Numbered from the stretch's first letter, positions 50,984 through 59,511 are shown. The stretch: DNA of 64,000 nt from JAJISG01 sp964347325 (GCA_964347325.1 CAYFYA010000006.1:1-64000), one strand, 5' to 3'. The notes: a model not told the origin generated them from the letters alone. Numbers and translations: made by a program.

Positions 50984-51601
50984 TCACACGGACCGAATCC
51001 CACGAGATTCGGACGTTTCGTCGACGCGCACGACGGATGTCAGGAAGGCCCTTCCCCCGTCCGGATGGAAGTTCGTCTCGAACCTGGCATCCCGGACATA
51101 CTCGACCTTCCATCCGTCGGCAAAGGTAGCGTGAATCTCCTCTCTGGAGAGGCGACGAGGACCTCCCCAGTCCTCCGGCTCCCGATCGCTGAAGCAGAGC
51201 ATGACGTATCTCCCCCCAGGCCGAAGCGCTCCCGCGAGACTGCGGAGGAAGGGAGGGCGCTCCTCGTCCGAGAATATGTGGAAGAGGCCAGAATCCACGA
51301 TGGTGTCGAAGCTCATCTCCAGGCCCTGCAGATCAAAGGCGTCCCAAACTAGGAATGTCACCGCGACTCCCCGCTCCAGGGCTTTCTGCTTGGCCTTGGC
51401 GATTGCCACGGGTGAGGAGTCAACGCCCCACACCTCGTGTCCCGTCTCAGCCAGGTGAAGCGCGTTTTCGCCCGTGCCACAGCCGACATCGAGGATGATT
51501 CCTCGTATCGCTCCGCTTTTCGCCAGCCCCACGATTTCAGGCTGGGGCCTCCCGATGTCCCAGGGCGGGGTACCCTCATAAACCTCGTCGAATGGGTTCA
51601 C
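50984..51601 (-). CDS. Class I SAM-dependent methyltransferase (TPMT/TehB-like)
   Basis: 205 residues. The short N-terminus (NPFDEVYEGTPPWDIGRPQP) with PPWDIG is typical of thiol/tellurite-type methyltransferases; IILDVGCGTGENALHLAETG is motif I and FDTIVDSGLFHIFSDEERP the motif II region. It may methylate a small thiol, halide or metalloid. It converges with the F420-type gene, 9 bp apart. Confidence 0.9.
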   Translation of the reverse strand: MNPFDEVYEGTPPWDIGRPQPEIVGLAKSGAIRGIILDVGCGTGENALHLAETGHEVWGVDSSPVAIAKAKQKALERGVAVTFLVWDAFDLQGLEMSFDTIVDSGLFHIFSDEERPPFLRSLAGALRPGGRYVMLCFSDREPEDWGGPRRLSREEIHATFADGWKVEYVRDARFETNFHPDGGRAFLTSVVRVDETSESRGIRSV

Positions 51602-51750
51602 GACCTAGACACCTCCACTAACTTCCCCCTCCGCTCTGTCGTTGGGTGGAGGGAACCCGTCCCGATGCCTAGGGAGCCCAAGGGCTCGGACCAGGACCGG
51701 GATTCGGTCCTGGACTCCCCGGATCCAGTGGCCTCCAAGGATCGCTCGGG

Positions 51751-52689
51751 CTAAAAGGGTCGGGTCCCGAGGTTCGCCTTCGCCTCGATGGTCTCTCCAT
51801 GACGTTCTACCTCCAGATTGACTTCAGCACCAATCTTCTTCGATTTGAGCACGTCCACCAGGTCTCCGACGGACGCCACCTCGTCTCCATCGATGGAGAG
51901 GACGACATCTCCGACCCGAAGACCGGCACCCTCCGCGGGGCTCTCGGAGGTCACCTCCACGACGAGGACCCCCCGGGAGGTTCGGAGGCCGTAACGGTGT
52001 GCAACGCGACGGCTCACGTCGTATCCCATGATGCCGAGCCAAGGTCTTCGAACCTGACCGTGCTCGATGATTTGCCTCGCTATGCTGAGTACCGCGTTTA
52101 TTGGGATGGCAAAGCCAATGCCATCCGCGTAGGGAACCGTGGCCGTGTTAATCGCCACCACTCTGCCTCGGATGTCCACTAGAGGACCCCCGCTGCTTCC
52201 CGGATTGACTGCAGCGTCGGTCTGAACCATCTTGAGACCGTTACCGTTCCCCATCTGTAAGCTGCGGCGCAGTGAGCTCACGACGCCAGACGTCACCGTT
52301 GGTCCACCGGATAGGCCCAGGGGGTTGCCGATGGCCAGGACGGGTTGACCCACCTTGAGTTCGTCGGAGTTTCCGAAGTCCGCTGGCGTGAGTTTCTCGC
52401 CCTCGACCTTTACGACGGCGATGTCCGTCTCCTCATCACCACCGATCACGGACCCACCAAGGATCCGACCGTCGTTGAGGGTCACTATGATACGCCGACC
52501 CTCGTCGACGACGTGCCTGTTGGTGAGGATGTGTCCCTCACCATCCATGATGACCCCGGATCCCATCCCTCGCTTCGGGTAACGTCCGAAGGGAGGAAAG
52601 GGTGGTCGGGCTCGAGTGCTAATGCTCACGGTGCTTTCGCCAGCCTTTTCCACAGCTCCAGTAAATGCATCCTGCAGTTCGGCCAACAT
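51751..52689 (-). CDS. HtrA/DegP-like serine protease with PDZ domain, no signal peptide
   Basis: 312 residues. The trypsin-like domain holds the full triad: His in ILTNRHVVDEG, Asp in ETDIAVVKVE and Ser in NPGSSGGPLVD. A PDZ domain follows (about 220-305; SRGVLVVEVTSESPAEGAGL). The N-terminus (MLAELQDAFTGAVEKAGEST) has no signal or membrane helix, so it is probably cytoplasmic, unlike bacterial HtrA. It degrades or holds damaged proteins. Divergent from a regulator-like gene. Confidence 0.93.
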   Translation of the reverse strand: MLAELQDAFTGAVEKAGESTVSISTRARPPFPPFGRYPKRGMGSGVIMDGEGHILTNRHVVDEGRRIIVTLNDGRILGGSVIGGDEETDIAVVKVEGEKLTPADFGNSDELKVGQPVLAIGNPLGLSGGPTVTSGVVSSLRRSLQMGNGNGLKMVQTDAAVNPGSSGGPLVDIRGRVVAINTATVPYADGIGFAIPINAVLSIARQIIEHGQVRRPWLGIMGYDVSRRVAHRYGLRTSRGVLVVEVTSESPAEGAGLRVGDVVLSIDGDEVASVGDLVDVLKSKKIGAEVNLEVERHGETIEAKANLGTRPF

Positions 52690-52836
52690 AAGGACCTACA
52701 CTGTGTTGGCGGGATTTGTTGACTGGGAATTAGTGAGGTTCAGTCACGCTACTTGTCCGTCGGCGGGGGTGCAGGTATCTATTGTGGCGAACCGAATCCT
52801 AAGGTTTATAGATGCTAGGGACCTCCTAACAGCGCA

Positions 52837-53427
52837 TTGAGGGACACTCTGCAGCCCTATGAAGGCACGGCGGCGTTGTCGGAACGCCACCTCGAGATAC
52901 TTTCTTTGCTGAACGCAGAGGGAGATGCACAGATAACGTTCCAGGGCCTCCGCCGTTCCTTGGATATACACCAGGAGTCCCTCTCCAGGGCCCTGAGACG
53001 GTTGCAGGAGGATGGACTCGTCCGCGCGACATCGGAGGGCTACAGGTTGAGTTCTGAGGGGGCCAGCATGGCCCGAGTCCTGACGCAACGCGATTCCTCA
53101 CAATCCATCCCCGTCCTTCGGACGGTGCTTCCCGGCGACCAGCAAGCTAGGTACGCGGTCGAAGGGCTCCGTCAGCGGTGGTTTGGGCCCCTCCGCTGGT
53201 ACGGGTACTCGATGGATGCTGGAGGGACGACCCTCTCGTGGACCAGCGAGGATGGCGGCGTGCGGCTCGACGCTCGGTTCGAGGGCATCCTGCTGTCAGT
53301 GGACGCTCGCCTGTCAGACAGGGGCCGGCTGCCTGAGGCTGTCGTAGCTGCCCATCGCCTGCTCTATGAGGTTACCCAGGCGTACATCGCAGCAGCGCAG
53401 CGTGCACTGCCCCCGCCCAACAGTTAG
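52837..53427 (+). CDS. Winged-helix transcriptional regulator
   Basis: 196 residues from TTG 52837. SERHLEILSLLNAEG, QITFQGLRRSLDIHQESLSR and ALRRLQEDGLVRATSEGYRL form a winged helix; the rest (about 90-190) is a beta-rich domain with WFGPLRWYGYSMDAGGTTLS that may sense a ligand. A TATA box (TTTATAGA, about 52805-52812) lies 26-29 bp before the TTG, supporting a leaderless start there. It may control the divergent HtrA gene. No named family. Confidence 0.8.
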   Translation: MRDTLQPYEGTAALSERHLEILSLLNAEGDAQITFQGLRRSLDIHQESLSRALRRLQEDGLVRATSEGYRLSSEGASMARVLTQRDSSQSIPVLRTVLPGDQQARYAVEGLRQRWFGPLRWYGYSMDAGGTTLSWTSEDGGVRLDARFEGILLSVDARLSDRGRLPEAVVAAHRLLYEVTQAYIAAAQRALPPPNS

Positions 53428-53488
53428 GGATCCGTCGCCGTCAACGACCGTAGTTACGGTGGACCGCTGTACCCTCAGGAGGGATTGA

Positions 53489-53857
53489 GTGAGTGGGGAC
53501 TTGGCTTCGCAGGAGGCGGTTGACGAGTACATTTCTCAGGTCGGTCCTCCAAGGAGGGAGGTGGTCGAGGTCTTGAGACGACTGGTCCTTGAAGCGGCGC
53601 CTGGTGTGTCCGAGGCCATCAAGTGGGGCCAACCTTGTTACTCCAAGAACGGGGACATCTGCTACATCGCTGCAGATGCGGGCCACGTCAAGCTTGGCTT
53701 CTTCAGGGGCGGAGACCTCTCCGACCCCGGGAGGCTCCTCGAGGGCACAGGTAAGAGGATGAGGCACGTCAAGGTGCGGAGTCTAGACGACCTCCGAGAG
53801 GAAGGCCTTGCGTCGCTCATCGGAGAGGCCCTGTCCCTCGATGAACGAGAGGGGTAG
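53489..53857 (+). CDS. DUF1801 (YdhG-like) protein
   Basis: 122 residues. ASQEAVDEYISQVGPPRREV, EAIKWGQPCYSKNGDICYIA and HVKLGFFRGGDLSDPGRLLE match the family well. It is a small soluble fold seen in many bacteria; its role is unknown, with a suggested link to intracellular iron-like handling in one member. Start GTG 53489. The next small frame (53870) and a GNAT gene follow closely, so they may be one transcript. Confidence 0.88.
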   Translation: MSGDLASQEAVDEYISQVGPPRREVVEVLRRLVLEAAPGVSEAIKWGQPCYSKNGDICYIAADAGHVKLGFFRGGDLSDPGRLLEGTGKRMRHVKVRSLDDLREEGLASLIGEALSLDEREG

Positions 53858-53869
53858 GTCAGGAGGCTA

Positions 53870-53989
53870 ATGATGAGTGGCAAAGTGAGGCATGAGAGGA
53901 GAACGAGTGGCCAGGCGGTGACAGCCAAGACTGGCAGGTCCTGGGATGAATGGTTCACGCTTCTCAGGTGGTTGACACGCAATGCCTGA
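53870..53989 (+). pseudogene. Truncated DUF4287-like fragment
   Basis: 39 residues with GGAGG 5 nt before the ATG pair. SGQAVTAKTGRSWDEWFTLL is the start of the DUF4287-type domain (T-G-x-x-W-x-x-W-F), but the frame ends soon after, at LTRNA, where the domain normally continues for about 30 residues. The stop overlaps the GNAT start (ATGCCTGA). Either a remnant or a translated leader peptide that couples to the GNAT gene. Confidence 0.55.
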
Positions 53990-54575
53990 CGCAAACGCAG
54001 AAGATGGGATGTCCGCCGAGGTGACGTTCAGGCCACTCACGCAGGATCGATGGGGCGACCTCGAGGCCTTGTTCGGCCCCAAGGGGGCGTGTGGCGGCTG
54101 CTGGTGCATGTGGTGGAGGTTGACGGCCTCCGAATATGACAGGGAGAAAGGGGAGGGCAACATGGAAGCCCTGAAAGGAATCGTCCAGTCGGGTCAAGTA
54201 CCGGGAATTCTCGCTTATAGGGATGAAGAACCCGTGGGATGGTGTTCCATCGCGCCTCGGGAGCACTTCCCTCGTCTGAACCGATCGCCAACGCTCAAGC
54301 CAGTGGATGATCTGCCCGTCTGGTCCGTCGTCTGCTTCTTCATCAGCAGGCGGGCCCGACGGACAGGGATGAGCGAGGCACTCTTGAGAGCCGCCCTCGA
54401 CTACGCGGGCGGGCGGGGTGCCAGCATCGTGGAGGGCTACCCAGTGGAACCCACCAAGGACCGATATCCCGACATCGGCGCGTATACAGGCTTCGCCTCA
54501 ACCTTCTGCAAGGTGGGTTTCCGGGAGGTTCTACGTAGAAGGGAAACGAGGCCGATTATGAGGTATGAATTCTAG
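53982..54575 (+). CDS. GNAT-family N-acetyltransferase
   Basis: 197 residues. FGPKGACGGCWCMWWRLTAS is a mark of a bacterial GNAT group; EPVGWCSIAPREHFPRL and SVVCFFISRRARRTGMSEAL give the acetyl-CoA strand and R/Q-x-x-G-x-G/A-type loop (RRTGMS). The substrate is unknown; resistance or small-molecule acetylation is common. The start lies inside the preceding small frame, and the 3' end overlaps the convergent regulator by 20 bp. Confidence 0.88.
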   Translation: MPDANAEDGMSAEVTFRPLTQDRWGDLEALFGPKGACGGCWCMWWRLTASEYDREKGEGNMEALKGIVQSGQVPGILAYRDEEPVGWCSIAPREHFPRLNRSPTLKPVDDLPVWSVVCFFISRRARRTGMSEALLRAALDYAGGRGASIVEGYPVEPTKDRYPDIGAYTGFASTFCKVGFREVLRRRETRPIMRYEF

Positions 54576-55170
54576 GCTCCACACCTTTGAGAAGCTTCGA
54601 TCTGAGGAGGTCTCTGAACTCTCGTACCAGACGTAGGTACTCCTCGAACTCCTTGTCGCTCATGGTGATGCGGCGAGCGTACTTCCCTATCGACTGTTTC
54701 GTGAGGAAGTCCACGTCCTCCAGCTCGGCCGACTTATCCTCGAATTCCGTATGGCCACCGAGGGAGTCGATCCGCATCTGAAGGTCAACCAGCTGCGAGA
54801 TCGTCTTGTCGTCTATCTCCACCTCGATTCCGAGCTTGGGCAGGCTCTCCAAGGCCTGCTTGACCTCCCTGCGGGCGTACTCCTTGCTCACCTCCCCTGT
54901 CCCGTGAGAGAAGTTGAACACCTCAGCTGTAGCCTGGTAGTAGGTCTCTATGAAGTGGTCCACCCGCTCCTCCCGGGCGACCTCCACCATCCCGGCGTCC
55001 TTCAGCTTGCGAATGTGGTGGTAGATGGCTTGGGGGGTCCTGGACAGCTCCTCCGCCATCTGACTTACGGTCATCTCCTTTGCTCTGAGGAGATAGATCA
55101 TCTTCCTCCTAGTCTCATCCCCGATTAGCTGAAAGGCCTCGGGGTCCGTAATAACCTTGAAAGCCTTCAT
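54556..55170 (-). CDS. ArsR-like winged-helix regulator
   Basis: 204 residues. FQLIGDETRRKMIYLLRAKE, MTVSQMAEELSRTPQAIYHH and IRKLKDAGMVEVAREERVDH form the winged helix; the helical C-terminal half (about 85-200) likely dimerises or senses a signal. This layout is common in Thermoplasmata. Two palindromes lie at 55190-55220 just before the start, between this gene and a divergent small-gene pair, so autoregulation and control of that pair are likely. Confidence 0.9.
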   Translation of the reverse strand: MKAFKVITDPEAFQLIGDETRRKMIYLLRAKEMTVSQMAEELSRTPQAIYHHIRKLKDAGMVEVAREERVDHFIETYYQATAEVFNFSHGTGEVSKEYARREVKQALESLPKLGIEVEIDDKTISQLVDLQMRIDSLGGHTEFEDKSAELEDVDFLTKQSIGKYARRITMSDKEFEEYLRLVREFRDLLRSKLLKGVEPRIHTS

Positions 55171-55189
55171 GGCACGTCGCCTCTACAAC

Positions 55190-55208
55190 CTATATTGGAC
55201 TCATATAG
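55190..55208. promoter_or_regulatory. Palindromic operator 1
   Basis: CTATAT-TGGACTC-ATATAG: perfect 6-bp arms with a 7-bp centre. Lies 20 nt before the ArsR-like start and overlaps the likely minus-strand TATA element (ATATAG). Confidence 0.55.
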
Positions 55209-55220
55209 ATAACTGTTATC
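55208..55220. promoter_or_regulatory. Palindromic operator 2
   Basis: GATAAC-T-GTTATC: perfect 6-bp arms, joined to operator 1 by one shared base. It lies about 20 bp before the plus-strand TATA box TTTTATAAGG (55236-55245) of the small-gene pair. Confidence 0.6.
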
Positions 55221-55287
55221 ATTACTAAAGCGAAGGTTTTATAAGGTAGACAAGCATTACACAAACAAGAGTTTGGGTGGTGAAAAC

Positions 55288-55395
55288 ATGAGCTACACTA
55301 ACTCAAAGGAAGGGCAGAGGAAGTCGAACCTCCGTACTCCAACAGCCGAGGCAATGATCTACAGCCGGCACACCGGAGTATTCCGAGGTATCTAG
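55288..55395 (+). CDS. 35-residue small protein
   Basis: ATG 55288 follows GGGTGGTGA by 5 nt and a TATA box (TTTTATAAGG) predicts transcript start near 55268. The peptide (MSYTNSKEGQRKSNLRTPTA...) is polar and basic, without membrane segment or known motif, and ends at TAG 55395. The next frame opens one base later. A dedicated promoter, operator pair and ribosome site argue that it is translated; its role may be as a leader peptide or a small effector. Confidence 0.55.
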   Translation: MSYTNSKEGQRKSNLRTPTAEAMIYSRHTGVFRGI

Positions 55396-55396
55396 A

Positions 55397-55741
55397 ATGC
55401 TGTATCAATATGGGAAAGCCGTCCTCGAGGAGCGGACGAGACCTGGCCATCTGGACAGTCTGGCCAGGTACCTCCGGCTGGAGTACGGCGAGGGGACCGA
55501 GCCTTCATGGTTGTTGGCGAACGGCACGAGAGGGCCGATCCGTGAGGACGACAACCCCGTCCTTCAGCGCGATGTTGCATCGGGTCGCTTCGAGCGCTAC
55601 TACGAAGTGGACATCCAACCTGCCGGCGTGCACCTGTCTGATGAGCACTGGGTTGAGGCCCCTCAAGTGGTTCTGGTGGACTCACTTCAGTCCGAGGAAA
55701 CGGCGCCAGAACCTTCGCTTCTGCTGTGCTCGGACGACTAG
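55397..55741 (+). CDS. Acidic hypothetical protein
   Basis: 114 residues (MLYQYGKAVLEERTRPGHLD...), acidic, soluble, with RLEYGEGTEPSWLLANGTRG and ERYYEVDIQPAGVHLSDEHW. It starts one base after the stop of the 35-residue frame, as in a coupled pair. Its last 60 bp overlap the convergent universal-stress gene, so the C-terminal part is constrained by both. No family recognised. Confidence 0.6.
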   Translation: MLYQYGKAVLEERTRPGHLDSLARYLRLEYGEGTEPSWLLANGTRGPIREDDNPVLQRDVASGRFERYYEVDIQPAGVHLSDEHWVEAPQVVLVDSLQSEETAPEPSLLLCSDD

Positions 55742-56548
55742 GATGGGGATTCGAGACCTCTTCACGACCTCCTCGCTAACGCTTCCCAGAATGAAACTCC
55801 TCACCCCGCCCATTCCGTGGGATCCGAGGACGATGAGGTCGTAGTTCCCGGCAGAGGCCTCGGCGAGGATCTCGTTGGCTACCTTGCCGTACCTCGTCTT
55901 GAACTCCGCCTCGATGCCATCCTTCTTCAGGGCTAGAAGGGCCTCGTCGATGGCCCTTTTTACCTCGGAATCCTCCGCCTCCACCGGCTCTGCACGCCTT
56001 CGCAGGAATAGTGAGGGTTCCGTCTCCGCGACGTACAGCAGGCCTGTCTCTGCGGCCAAGGGGGCGGCGATACGGGCGCCAAACTCCACCGCCTGCTGGC
56101 CGTAAGGGGATCCTCCCGTGCAGAAGAGGATTCTCTTCAGCTCCCTCCTCTTACCCCAGTGTATCAAGTAGCTTATCTTGGCGTGGTGCAGGATGGAGAC
56201 GACCTCGGCGCGCGGGAAGGTCTTCTTGAGGCCCCTCCTCCCCCTGAAGGAGAGGATGGCCAGCTGGTGGTTCGTCTCTCCGATGTTCCTCATGATCTCC
56301 GCCGCAAGACCCTTCTTCACCTGTCCCTCCACCTGAGGCGCGATGTTCTCCAGGACGGAGAGCCTCTCCTGGAGCAGCGGGAGGGCAGATCTAACCTCGT
56401 CCAGTGTTTCGACGATGATCCAAAAGTCCAAGGGGAGGTCAAGTGCCTTGGCCACCGTGGCGGCATAGACGAGGGACGCATCTCTCACCGCGCTGTCGAC
56501 GGCTAGGAGTACGCCTCGTGTCTTGGTCCGCCTCTTTGCTCGGGCCAC
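55682..56548 (-). CDS. Tandem universal stress protein (UspA family)
   Basis: 288 residues with two Usp folds: the first (about 10-130) is degenerate, the second (about 135-285) has ILFCTGGSPYGQQAVEFGAR and LIVLGSHGMGGVRSFILGSV, the ATP-binding G-x2-G-x9-G-S/T pattern (GMGGVRSFILGS). It ends with a basic tail (KRRFWRRFLGLK). Usp proteins bind ATP or AMP and act in stress and starvation. Lies before two transporter genes on the same strand. Confidence 0.9.
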   Translation of the reverse strand: MARAKRRTKTRGVLLAVDSAVRDASLVYAATVAKALDLPLDFWIIVETLDEVRSALPLLQERLSVLENIAPQVEGQVKKGLAAEIMRNIGETNHQLAILSFRGRRGLKKTFPRAEVVSILHHAKISYLIHWGKRRELKRILFCTGGSPYGQQAVEFGARIAAPLAAETGLLYVAETEPSLFLRRRAEPVEAEDSEVKRAIDEALLALKKDGIEAEFKTRYGKVANEILAEASAGNYDLIVLGSHGMGGVRSFILGSVSEEVVKRSRIPILVVRAQQKRRFWRRFLGLK

Positions 56549-56600
56549 GATTCATCCTCTCCAACGTCGAGTTGCCACGCTACACACCACGGCGCCCATG

Positions 56601-57755
56601 TTACATCACCAGTAGAACCAATGGAGTTGCCACCATCACGACGACGAAACCGACCAATGCCCTGTTACTGTGAAAAGTCCAGTGGAAGAGCCAGAGGATA
56701 CCTCTGCTGTAGTATCTGTAGAGTACCAGGGCCAGGAGGGAGACCGCACCGACGCTGACCATGGCCACCAGGACCAGGTTGATGGTCAACGTGTTCGTCA
56801 GGAGGAACCCGACGAGGAGGGTATCCACGAAGGTTGTGATGTTCGCTCCCATGACGTACGGAACGACGTCTCTGCGCCGCAGGTAACCCTTCAGATAGAG
56901 GGGTACGAGCATGCCGAGCGATAGGGAGACACTCGTGGAAAGGAAGGTGATCCCCGCTCCGAGGAGGAAGGAGAAGAAGGGGATCTCCATGAGGCGGTGG
57001 ACCGCGGAGACCTCCACCTCCTCCACCTCTCTCCTGTGGAAAGCCCTGTCGAAGAGCGACAGGCCGGCGTAGAGAGAGACGAAGGCGAGAGCGAAGATGA
57101 AGGTCGGAGGCAGGGCCGCCTCGAGGCCGTCGACGATAGGGCCGAAGAGGATGTTAATGACGCTCAGGAGCGCGGGGGACGTGCCCACGGTAAGGTTCCC
57201 GAGGAGATTGGTGTCCAAGAACCAGAGACCCAGGAAGACGGCCGGGACGTATATGGAGAAGGTCACCAGGAAGGAGAGGACGCCCATGGACAGGCTCTCC
57301 TCACGTCCACCCCCCCTGGCGATTGCCACGAGGCCGATGACGATCACGATGAAGGAGGCCCCAAAACGAGACCCCATGACCATCATGAAGGCCGACTGCA
57401 CGCCCAATACACTCGCATCCAGGAAGCCCAGGGCGATGGCAGCTACCGGAGACCCGCTTAGGACGAGATAGGTGACGATCCAGCCGAAGCCCATGGAGCT
57501 GGCATGGGAGGTCAGGAAGGAGCCGAAGAAATCAGTGAAGGCGGGAGCGAGGGCCGCGGCCGACATCTGCATGAGTCGGATTCCCAGTACGAACACGTAG
57601 GTGCCCACGAGGGCGAAGGCCACCTTCTTCAGGACGGAGAGCCACGAGATCCCAGGCAAGGCCTCCTCGAATACGTAGGCCTGTGCCAGCCTCTCACCGG
57701 CGACCCTCAGGGCATCGGGGTCATCCTCTAGGGGGTCGGTCGGTGTGGGTTCCAA
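56601..57755 (-). CDS. Na+/phosphate cotransporter-like membrane protein (PNaS-like)
   Basis: 384 residues, about nine or ten membrane helices. GSPVAAIALGFLDASVLGVQ and SAFMMVMGSRFGASF resemble the repeated QSSS-type segments of Na/Pi-cotransporters, and FLSTSVSLSLGMLVPLYLKG with VMGANITTFVDTLLVG is the second repeat with the GxN-x-T pattern. It probably takes up phosphate or exports it with sodium; no PhoU domain is attached. TauE/SafE lies 25 bp upstream on the same strand. Confidence 0.82.
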   Translation of the reverse strand: MEPTPTDPLEDDPDALRVAGERLAQAYVFEEALPGISWLSVLKKVAFALVGTYVFVLGIRLMQMSAAALAPAFTDFFGSFLTSHASSMGFGWIVTYLVLSGSPVAAIALGFLDASVLGVQSAFMMVMGSRFGASFIVIVIGLVAIARGGGREESLSMGVLSFLVTFSIYVPAVFLGLWFLDTNLLGNLTVGTSPALLSVINILFGPIVDGLEAALPPTFIFALAFVSLYAGLSLFDRAFHRREVEEVEVSAVHRLMEIPFFSFLLGAGITFLSTSVSLSLGMLVPLYLKGYLRRRDVVPYVMGANITTFVDTLLVGFLLTNTLTINLVLVAMVSVGAVSLLALVLYRYYSRGILWLFHWTFHSNRALVGFVVVMVATPLVLLVM

Positions 57756-57780
57756 CGCGCGAGCATGCTCCCGCCTTCGC

Positions 57781-58578
57781 TTAAATGTATCCGAGCAGGA
57801 GGTCCGACAGAAGCTTGCCAGCGGCCACGAAGAGCACCAGGATGAAGATCAGAGCCACCGACCTGGACTTCAGCTTCTCCAGGCCCCAGTAGGAGCCCAG
57901 GAAGGAGCCGAGGAACACCGCGGGCCAAAGTATGACAAGGGCCCAGTAGTCTATGGGCGACGTTCCGAAGGTCAGGTAGCTGAGAATCCCCACCGTGGAT
58001 ATGGGGATGATCATCAACGTGGACGTCCCTATGGCCAATCGCGTCTTCCTTCCCAGACCGTACACCATGATGGGCACGTTGGCCACGCCCCCTCCGATGC
58101 CAAGGCTGCCCGCCAGGAACCCGGAGGAGAGGGTGAGGCCCGAGGAGATGGTCAATCGAGGAGGGGTCATCTTGGAATCGTCGCTATGCTCGATGGTCTC
58201 CACGCGGCGCATCCAGTCGCGGAACATCTTGAGGCCCACCACCACGAGGACGGCGGAGAAGAAGGCGAGGAAAAACTCTCTGGAGGAGGATAGGGTGAAG
58301 AGGGCTCCGATGACAGCCCCTATGAGGGCCCCACCCACCAGGATGGCAGCGAGCCTCGGCCTGACGAGATCTCGTTTGAAGTGGTTGTAGGTTGCTGGAA
58401 GGGCCGTCGCGATGGTGAAGGCGAGAGACATGGGGACAGCCACAGCCACATCCAATGGTGTGAGGAAGGTTAGCAAGATGGGGACGAAGAGGTGCCCGCC
58501 TCCCATCCCGAGGTTGGAGTAGACGAAGGCCACTAGGAAAAGCAGGAGGGCCACGAGAGCGAGGACGGCGGGGTCCAC
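57781..58578 (-). CDS. TauE/SafE family membrane transporter
   Basis: 265 residues with about eight membrane helices in two repeats: FVYSNLGMGGGHLFVPILLT and GFLAGSLGIGGGVANVPIMV, the Gly-rich half-repeats of TauE/SafE. Family members export or import sulfite, sulfoacetate or related anions. Start GTG 58578. In an operon-like order with the Na/Pi-type transporter. Confidence 0.9.
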   Translation of the reverse strand: MDPAVLALVALLLFLVAFVYSNLGMGGGHLFVPILLTFLTPLDVAVAVPMSLAFTIATALPATYNHFKRDLVRPRLAAILVGGALIGAVIGALFTLSSSREFFLAFFSAVLVVVGLKMFRDWMRRVETIEHSDDSKMTPPRLTISSGLTLSSGFLAGSLGIGGGVANVPIMVYGLGRKTRLAIGTSTLMIIPISTVGILSYLTFGTSPIDYWALVILWPAVFLGSFLGSYWGLEKLKSRSVALIFILVLFVAAGKLLSDLLLGYI

Positions 58579-58653
58579 GCCGGTATTAGGACTTCCATGA
58601 AAAAGGTAAGCCCGTAGGTAAGGGATTTAGGCGGCTCTCGTGTATGAGGCGAG

Positions 58654-59511
58654 GTGGAATTCCTCCTACGCTACGGCGAGTTGGGGCTCAAGAGTAGCCG
58701 CGTACGCCGGTCGATGACGGAGAGACTGATCGAGAACATACGGGTCCACTACAGGCACCAGGGTGGCGAGTGCTCCTTCAAGGTGGAGGAGGGTCGGGTC
58801 TTCCTGATGTCGGACTATCCCGGGACGGAGGATATTCTGGGGCGGACCTTCGGGCTCGTCTCCTACAGCCAGGTCGTATCAACCTCCTGCGAACTCGAGA
58901 AGATTGTGAGTGGTGCCGTGGATGTGGCTGGGGCCATCAGGCATCGAGGTCCCACCTTCGCCGTCAGGGTCAGGAGGGTGGGCGACCACCCGTACACCAG
59001 CATGGACGTGGCTCGCGAAGCGGGTGCGGCCATCCTCGCCGCGCATTCCGGACTCACCGTTGATCTGACAAATCCGGACTGGGAGGTCTTCTTGGAAATT
59101 AGGGGGGAGAAGGCGTACCTGGCCACCGACGTGAGGCAGGGACCGGGAGGTTTGCCTCTCGGCAGTCAGGGCAAGGTCGTGGCCCTAGTGGAGTCCCCGG
59201 AAGGGGCCTTGGCGGCCTGGCTCATGATGAAGCGGGGCTGCAGGGTCATTCCCGTCTACCGTAGCGATGAGGAGTGGGTTGAGACGCTGGCCTATTGGGA
59301 TCCTGAGATTAGCGGCCAGCGGATAAAGGAGATGAAGGAGATGGATGGGATAGCTCGGAGGGCGAAGGCTCTAGGGGTCGTTCTCCCTTGGAGTCTGGAT
59401 AACGTCGAAGAGAAGGGGTTGCGACCCGCATTCTACCCCTTAGTGGGGTTCACTAAGGACGACCTTGAAGGCCTCTCGCGCAGGGTGCTAGAACGGTCGA
59501 AAGCGGGGTAG
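58654..59511 (+). CDS. ThiI-like protein with THUMP domain and lost PP-loop
   Basis: 285 residues. N-terminal ferredoxin-like part (EFLLRYGELGLKSSRVRRSM) and THUMP domain (about 60-165; FAVRVRRVGDHPYTSMDVAR, LTNPDWEVFLEIRGEKAYLA) are as in tRNA 4-thiouridine synthetase ThiI. The next segment reads GKVVALVESPEGALAAWLMM, where ThiI has a PP-loop (SGGxDS) before AAWLMM; the ATP-binding SGG and D are gone. The protein stops about 100 residues later. It may still bind tRNA but should not adenylate U8. Start GTG 58654 (MEFLLRYG). Confidence 0.85.
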   Translation: MEFLLRYGELGLKSSRVRRSMTERLIENIRVHYRHQGGECSFKVEEGRVFLMSDYPGTEDILGRTFGLVSYSQVVSTSCELEKIVSGAVDVAGAIRHRGPTFAVRVRRVGDHPYTSMDVAREAGAAILAAHSGLTVDLTNPDWEVFLEIRGEKAYLATDVRQGPGGLPLGSQGKVVALVESPEGALAAWLMMKRGCRVIPVYRSDEEWVETLAYWDPEISGQRIKEMKEMDGIARRAKALGVVLPWSLDNVEEKGLRPAFYPLVGFTKDDLEGLSRRVLERSKAG

